Part shown: piece by piece, positions 5,190 through 7,736 of the stretch
Numbering within the stretch: position 1 is the stretch's first letter
Layout of the letters: each line of letters starts with the position of its first letter
NCBI RefSeq assembly: GCF_937858865.1
Contig: NZ_CALLYO010000319.1
Coordinates: 1-7,736 of the forward strand
DNA from: an uncultured Amaricoccus sp.
Lineage (GTDB): Bacteria; Pseudomonadota; Alphaproteobacteria; Rhodobacterales; Rhodobacteraceae
Length of the DNA: 7,736 nucleotides
Direction of reading: 5' to 3'
The notes under the pieces: model-generated
The model's database searches: none
The model's input: only the letters and a program-made list of their open reading frames with translations
Told to the model about the DNA's origin: nothing
Translations under genes and position numbers: made by a program

Positions 5190-5945
5190 CTAGTGCCCGG
5201 GATGCAGCGCGTCGTTGAGGTAGACGACCGTCAGGATCGCGAAGACGTAGGCCTGGATCACCGCGACCAGCAGCTCGAGACCGTAGACGGCGGTGATGGC
5301 GAGGATCGGCAGGATGCCGGCGAGCCCGAGCGCCCCGGCGAAGCCGGCGAAGACCTTCAGCACCGCGTGGCCGGCCATCATGTTGCCGGCAAGTCGGACG
5401 GAGTGGCTGAGCGGACGGACGAAATAGGAGATCACCTCGATGAAGGCGAGGATGATGCGCAGCGCCAGCGTCGGCGCGCTCGCGACCCAGAAGAGCTTCA
5501 GGAAATGGGTGCCGTGCTTGTAGAAGCCGATCGCGGTGACCGAGAAGAAGACGGCGAGCGCGAGGAGCGCCGTGACCGCGATGTGCGAGGTCGGCGCGAA
5601 GGAGGTCGGGATGAGCGCGAGCAGGTTGGCGAAGAGGATGAAGAGGAAGAGCGTCATGACGTAGGGGAAGTACTTCGCGCCTTCCTTGCCGGTCACGTCG
5701 ACGATCATCTTGTGCACGAAGCCGTAGATCGACTCGGCGACCGACTGCATCCGCGACGGGACGTGCGCCCGGCTGCGGCTGCCCACCAGCATCAGCAGGC
5801 TGGCGACGGCGACCGTCAGCGCCATCCAGAGCGTGGCGTTGGTGATCGTGTACCAGTGCACCTCGTGACCGCCGAAAAGCGGCACGACCTCGAACTGCTC
5901 CATCGGGTGGATGTTGAAGCCGCTGCCGCCCGCCTCGTCCGCCAT
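5190..5945 (-). CDS. atpB: F0F1 ATP synthase subunit a
   Basis: A 251-residue membrane protein that forms the two proton half-channels against the c ring. The essential arginine is R184 in [14 protein letters not shown] (181-193), equivalent to E. coli R210. The conserved helix [20 protein letters not shown] (224-243) has Q231 at the position of E. coli Q252 and E224 where E. coli has H245, a common substitution. The N-terminus carries [13 protein letters not shown], typical of alphaproteobacterial and mitochondrial-type a subunits. The start ATG (5945-5943) touches the atpI stop with no gap (TAGATG). A GGGGGA site lies within the end of atpI, so translation is probably coupled. The gap to atpE is 51 bases. 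Confidence 0.96.
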   Translation of the reverse strand: MADEAGGSGFNIHPMEQFEVVPLFGGHEVHWYTITNATLWMALTVAVASLLMLVGSRSRAHVPSRMQSVAESIYGFVHKMIVDVTGKEGAKYFPYVMTLFLFILFANLLALIPTSFAPTSHIAVTALLALAVFFSVTAIGFYKHGTHFLKLFWVASAPTLALRIILAFIEVISYFVRPLSHSVRLAGNMMAGHAVLKVFAGFAGALGLAGILPILAITAVYGLELLVAVIQAYVFAILTVVYLNDALHPGH

Positions 5946-6359
5946 CTAGTCCCCCGTCCCGTCTCTCGTCTCGTCTCTCGTTTCGGGCCTGCCGCCCATG
6001 AGGGCGGCTTCTCCGCGCCTGCCGCGCACCTCCTCGGCGGTGCGCAGCATCGTCCTGACGCCGGCGGCGAAGCCCAGCAGGGCGAACACCACCAGGAAGA
6101 CCGGGCGGGTGCCGAAGAGCGCGTCGAGCCCCATGCCGATCGCGAGCCCCAGCAGCATCCCCACCACCAGCTCGATCACCATACGCCAGGCGAGCGAGCC
6201 CTGGGTGAACTCGCCGTGCCCCCGGCGCGGAGGCTCGGCGCGGTCCGCCCTGGCGGCGGCGATGCGGTCCTCGAGGCGCTTCAGCCGCTCGGCGAAGGGC
6301 TCCTCGGTCGTCCGACCGCCCTCCTCCTCCGAACCGGACTGATCCCCCTGGCCGGTCAT
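5946..6359 (-). CDS. atpI: AtpI, ATP synthase assembly/accessory protein
   Basis: The first gene of the F0 operon. It encodes a 137-residue protein with a charged N-terminal amphipathic segment (ERLKRLEDRIAAARA, 24-38) and two membrane helices (about 58-79 and 87-103). The conserved core is ELVVGMLLGLAIGMGLDALFG. AtpI helps c-ring assembly and may aid magnesium handling, but is not part of the final enzyme. The C-terminus ends in a short repeat, ETRD-ETRD-GTGD (126-137). I chose the ATG at 6359-6357, which has no visible Shine-Dalgarno sequence. A promoter-like TTGACC lies just upstream, so the message may be leaderless. A TTG at 6431 and an ATG at 6392 would lengthen the protein without family support. 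Confidence 0.88.
   Translation of the reverse strand: MTGQGDQSGSEEEGGRTTEEPFAERLKRLEDRIAAARADRAEPPRRGHGEFTQGSLAWRMVIELVVGMLLGLAIGMGLDALFGTRPVFLVVFALLGFAAGVRTMLRTAEEVRGRRGEAALMGGRPETRDETRDGTGD
5960..5983. repeat. atpI: 12-bp tandem repeat at the 3' end of atpI
   Basis: Two adjacent 12-bp units, 5960-5971 and 5972-5983, share CGTCTCTCGT and differ at one base near their ends. They encode two ETRD units on the minus strand. A degenerate third unit (GTGD) follows at 5949-5959 and includes the G-rich stretch that likely serves as the atpB ribosome-binding site. It looks like a local slippage expansion that has kept frame. Confidence 0.6.
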
Positions 6360-6371
6360 TGCTGGGCAAGG

Positions 6372-6400
6372 GTGGTACTTTAAAGCGCCCATGCGGTCAA
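6372..6400 (-). promoter_or_regulatory. Candidate promoter of the atp F0 operon
   Basis: On the minus strand TTGACC (6400-6395), extended as CTTGACC, is followed after 17 bases by TACCAC (6377-6372). The -35 matches five of six consensus bases, while the -10 is weak, keeping T, A and little else. Transcription would start about 5-8 bases before the chosen atpI ATG. This would explain the missing ribosome-binding site. Confidence 0.4.
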
Positions 6401-6470
6401 GCGAAAGCCGGGCGGGGCGGTTTATGGACAACGCGCTGATTTCAGGATAGTTTTCCGCCCGCTGGAACCC

Positions 6471-6486
6471 TCAACCGGACGGTTGA
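6471..6486. promoter_or_regulatory. Palindromic operator at the arsR-type gene start
   Basis: TCAACCGGACGGTTGA has perfect 7-bp arms (TCAACCG / CGGTTGA) around a 2-base centre. The form fits winged-helix ArsR-family operators, and the location, overlapping the TTG start of the gene, fits autorepression. Binding has not been shown; it is inferred from symmetry and position. Confidence 0.6.
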
Positions 6487-6833
6487 CATTGCCCCGAGAC
6501 GCCGATCTCGACCAGATCTTCGCCGCGCTCGCCGACCCGACGCGGCGGGCGCTGCTGAGCGCGCTCGCGCGCGGGGACCGCACGGTGGGCGAGCTGGCGC
6601 GGCCGTTCGAGATGTCGCTGGCGGCGATCTCCAAGCACATCCACATCCTCGCGGCGGCCGGGCTCCTCGGCCAGGAGAAGGCCGGGCGCGCGGTCACCTG
6701 CCGGCTGCTGCCCGAGGGGCTGCGAGCGGCGGGGATCTGGCTGCAGGGCGTGGGCGGCTTCGACCCCGAGGACTATGACGCGCTGGAGCGGCTGCTGGCG
6801 GTGGCGCTGGGCGAGGACGGCCGGGACCAGTGA
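6483..6833 (+). CDS. ArsR-family winged-helix transcriptional regulator
   Basis: A 116-residue repressor-type protein. DQIFAALADPTRRALLSALA (10-29) is the classic ArsR start of domain. GELARPFEMSLAAISKHIHILAAAGLL (36-62) is the helix-turn-helix, and the wing EKAGRAVTCRLLPEGL (64-79) follows. There is no ELCVCDL metal site and only one cysteine, in the wing. It is therefore not a typical arsenite, cadmium or zinc sensor and is closer to the SdpR-like group often paired with SRPBCC proteins, although none is adjacent here. No ATG or GTG gives a full domain. TTG at 6483 or 6489 are the only sensible starts, and both lie in or just after the operator palindrome. It is divergent from atpI and 133 bases before the AceE-like gene, which it might regulate. 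Confidence 0.88.
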   Translation: MTLPRDADLDQIFAALADPTRRALLSALARGDRTVGELARPFEMSLAAISKHIHILAAAGLLGQEKAGRAVTCRLLPEGLRAAGIWLQGVGGFDPEDYDALERLLAVALGEDGRDQ

Positions 6834-6866
6834 GATTCCAGTCGGTTGGCCGATTCCGGCCATGCG

Positions 6867-6884
6867 CGGGGCGTAGGCGCCCCG
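6867..6884. terminator. Hairpin downstream of the arsR-type gene
   Basis: CGGGGCG-tagg-CGCCCCG is a perfect 7-bp stem with a 4-base loop. Three more pairs (GCG at 6864-6866 with CGC at 6886-6888) are possible after a one-base bulge. It begins 33 bases past the stop. No T-tract follows, so termination is possible but not certain. Confidence 0.4.
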
Positions 6885-6896
6885 GCGCGGGCGGCC

Positions 6897-6926
6897 TTGA
6901 CCTTCCGGCCCGGCGAGAGGCCTGAT
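6897..6926 (+). promoter_or_regulatory. Weak candidate promoter of the AceE-like gene
   Basis: TTGACC (6897-6902) matches five of six -35 bases. CCTGAT (6921-6926), 18 bases on, is a poor -10. It is the only promoter-like pair in the 133-base spacer, downstream of the hairpin and 40 bases before the start codon. Confidence 0.25.
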
Positions 6927-6966
6927 GCCGCCAGCCCCTCCCCGGGGGAAGGAAGCGGAGGTTGCG

Positions 6967-7736
6967 ATGCCCGACGTTCAGTCCCTCGCCGCGCTCGAGC
7001 GGCGCGTGCTCTGGCTCTCGGCCTGGACGATCCACGCGGCGAATCACCTGCGGCCGGCGGACGACCTCGACGTGAAGGTGGGCGGGCACCAGGCCTCGTC
7101 GGCCTCGATGGCGACGATCATGACCGCGCTCTACTTCCATGCGCTGCGGCCCGAGGACCGGGTGGCGGTGAAGCCGCACGCGGCGCCGGTCTTCCACGCC
7201 ATCCAGTATCTCGCCGGGCGCCAGAGCCGCGAGCAGCTGGAGCGGTTCCGCGCCTTCGGCGGGGCGCAGAGCTATCCCTCGCGCACCAAGGACAGGGACG
7301 ACGTCGACTTCTCCACCGGCTCGGTCGGGCTCGGGGTGGCGCAGACGCTCTTCTCCTCGCTGGTGCAGGACTATGTCCGCGCACACGGCTGGGGCACCGA
7401 GCGGCGCGAGGGGCGGTTCGTCGCGCTGGTCGGCGACGCGGAGATGGACGAGGGCAACATCTACGAGGCGCTGCTCGAGGGCTGGAAGCAGGGGGTGCGC
7501 AACCTCTGGTGGGTGGTCGACTACAACCGCCAGAGCCTCGACGCGGTGATCCGCGAGGGGCTCTGGGCCAAGCTCGAGACGCTGTTCCGCAACTTCGGCT
7601 GGGACGTGGTGGTGCTCAGGCACGGCGGCCTGCAGGAGGCGGCCTTCGCCGAGCCGGGCGGGCACCGGCTCCGGGCGTGGATCGAGGCCTGCCCGAACCA
7701 GCTCTATTCGGCGCTGACCTTCCAGGGCGGTGCGGC
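6967..7736 (+). CDS. AceE-like thiamine-diphosphate enzyme, homodimeric pyruvate dehydrogenase E1/transketolase family (3' end cut)
   Basis: The first 256 residues of a larger protein, open to the window end. The N-terminal part resembles homodimeric AceE: VGGHQASSASMATIMTALYF (38-57), a match to the GGHMASFQSSATIY region of E. coli AceE. VKPHAAPVFHAIQYLAGR (68-85) follows, then SYPSRTKDRDDVDFSTGSVGLG (102-123). The thiamine-diphosphate motif is GDAEMDEGN (156-164) with the distal Asn in DYNRQSLD (185-192). The third motif residue is Ala instead of the usual Gly of GDG. The ATG at 6967 follows GGAGG with 5-base spacing. Full-length relatives run about 780-890 residues. Such enzymes decarboxylate a 2-oxo acid such as pyruvate and pass the acyl group to a lipoyl partner. 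Alternatively it is one of the transketolase-like paralogues of unknown substrate. The substrate cannot be settled from this fragment. Confidence 0.85.
   Translation, partial: MPDVQSLAALERRVLWLSAWTIHAANHLRPADDLDVKVGGHQASSASMATIMTALYFHALRPEDRVAVKPHAAPVFHAIQYLAGRQSREQLERFRAFGGAQSYPSRTKDRDDVDFSTGSVGLGVAQTLFSSLVQDYVRAHGWGTERREGRFVALVGDAEMDEGNIYEALLEGWKQGVRNLWWVVDYNRQSLDAVIREGLWAKLETLFRNFGWDVVVLRHGGLQEAAFAEPGGHRLRAWIEACPNQLYSALTFQGGA

Noticed and set aside
5119..6369. A 416-codon minus-strand frame over atpB and atpI
   Set aside because: It overlaps atpB and atpI in another frame on the same strand. Its translation is Arg/Gly/Ala-rich with no membrane helices or family motifs.
6941..6956. Near-palindromic C-run/G-run before the AceE-like start (CCCCTCCCCGGGGGAA)
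   Set aside because: The arms pair imperfectly and consist of homopolymer-like runs. In DNA this GC-rich it is not distinct from chance.
6694..7665. A 323-codon minus-strand frame opposite the AceE-like gene
   Set aside because: The plus-strand frame has conserved AceE motifs, a good ribosome-binding site and no stops. The antisense product is Pro/Arg-rich and unrecognisable.

Overview
The window looks like chromosomal DNA from a high-GC alphaproteobacterium, most likely a member of the Rhodobacterales or a close relative. The F0 part of ATP synthase is arranged atpI-atpB-atpE-atpF'-atpF with no F1 genes beside it. It carries a separate b' subunit, which is typical of photosynthetic-lineage alphaproteobacteria. 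Codons are strongly G/C-ending throughout. No insertion sequence, phage gene, tRNA, rRNA or CRISPR array is visible, and base composition is even, so most of the window reads as core genome.

Layout. (1) 1-1217, minus strand: a tightly packed chain of a MazE-like antitoxin, a MazF/PemK-type toxin, endonuclease III (nth) and possibly the first codons of another gene at the window edge. The antitoxin has a clear palindromic operator upstream. (2) 1362-2921, plus strand: an AraC-HTH/O6-alkylguanine-DNA alkyltransferase fusion (Ada-like, without the phosphotriester domain), then a glycine-zipper/OmpA-type outer-membrane lipoprotein (YiaD-like). (3) 2942-3328, minus strand: a small VOC/glyoxalase-fold protein, convergent with the lipoprotein gene across a perfect hairpin. 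(4) 3393-6359, minus strand: the F0 operon atpI, atpB (a), atpE (c), atpF' (b'), atpF (b), ending in a short DksA/TraR-type zinc-finger gene one base after the atpF stop. (5) 6483-6833, plus strand: an ArsR-family repressor with a palindromic operator overlapping its start. (6) 6967 to the window end, plus strand: the N-terminal third or so of a homodimeric pyruvate dehydrogenase E1 (AceE)-like thiamine-diphosphate enzyme.

How the genes work together. The atp block encodes the membrane proton channel and peripheral stalk. Two hairpins between atpE and atpF' could help make more c subunit than b/b'. The DksA-like gene is placed to be co-expressed with it, which would tie an RNA-polymerase regulator to energy-metabolism expression. 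The toxin-antitoxin pair and nth appear translationally coupled, putting a base-excision repair enzyme behind an autoregulated toxin promoter. The alkyltransferase is divergent from this set, so two DNA-repair genes flank the operator region. The ArsR repressor may control itself and perhaps the AceE-like enzyme downstream.

I found no convincing new multi-gene system. The most interesting points are regulatory and architectural: the mazEF-nth chain, the dksA-atp coupling, the hairpins at the atpE end, and the two operator palindromes.
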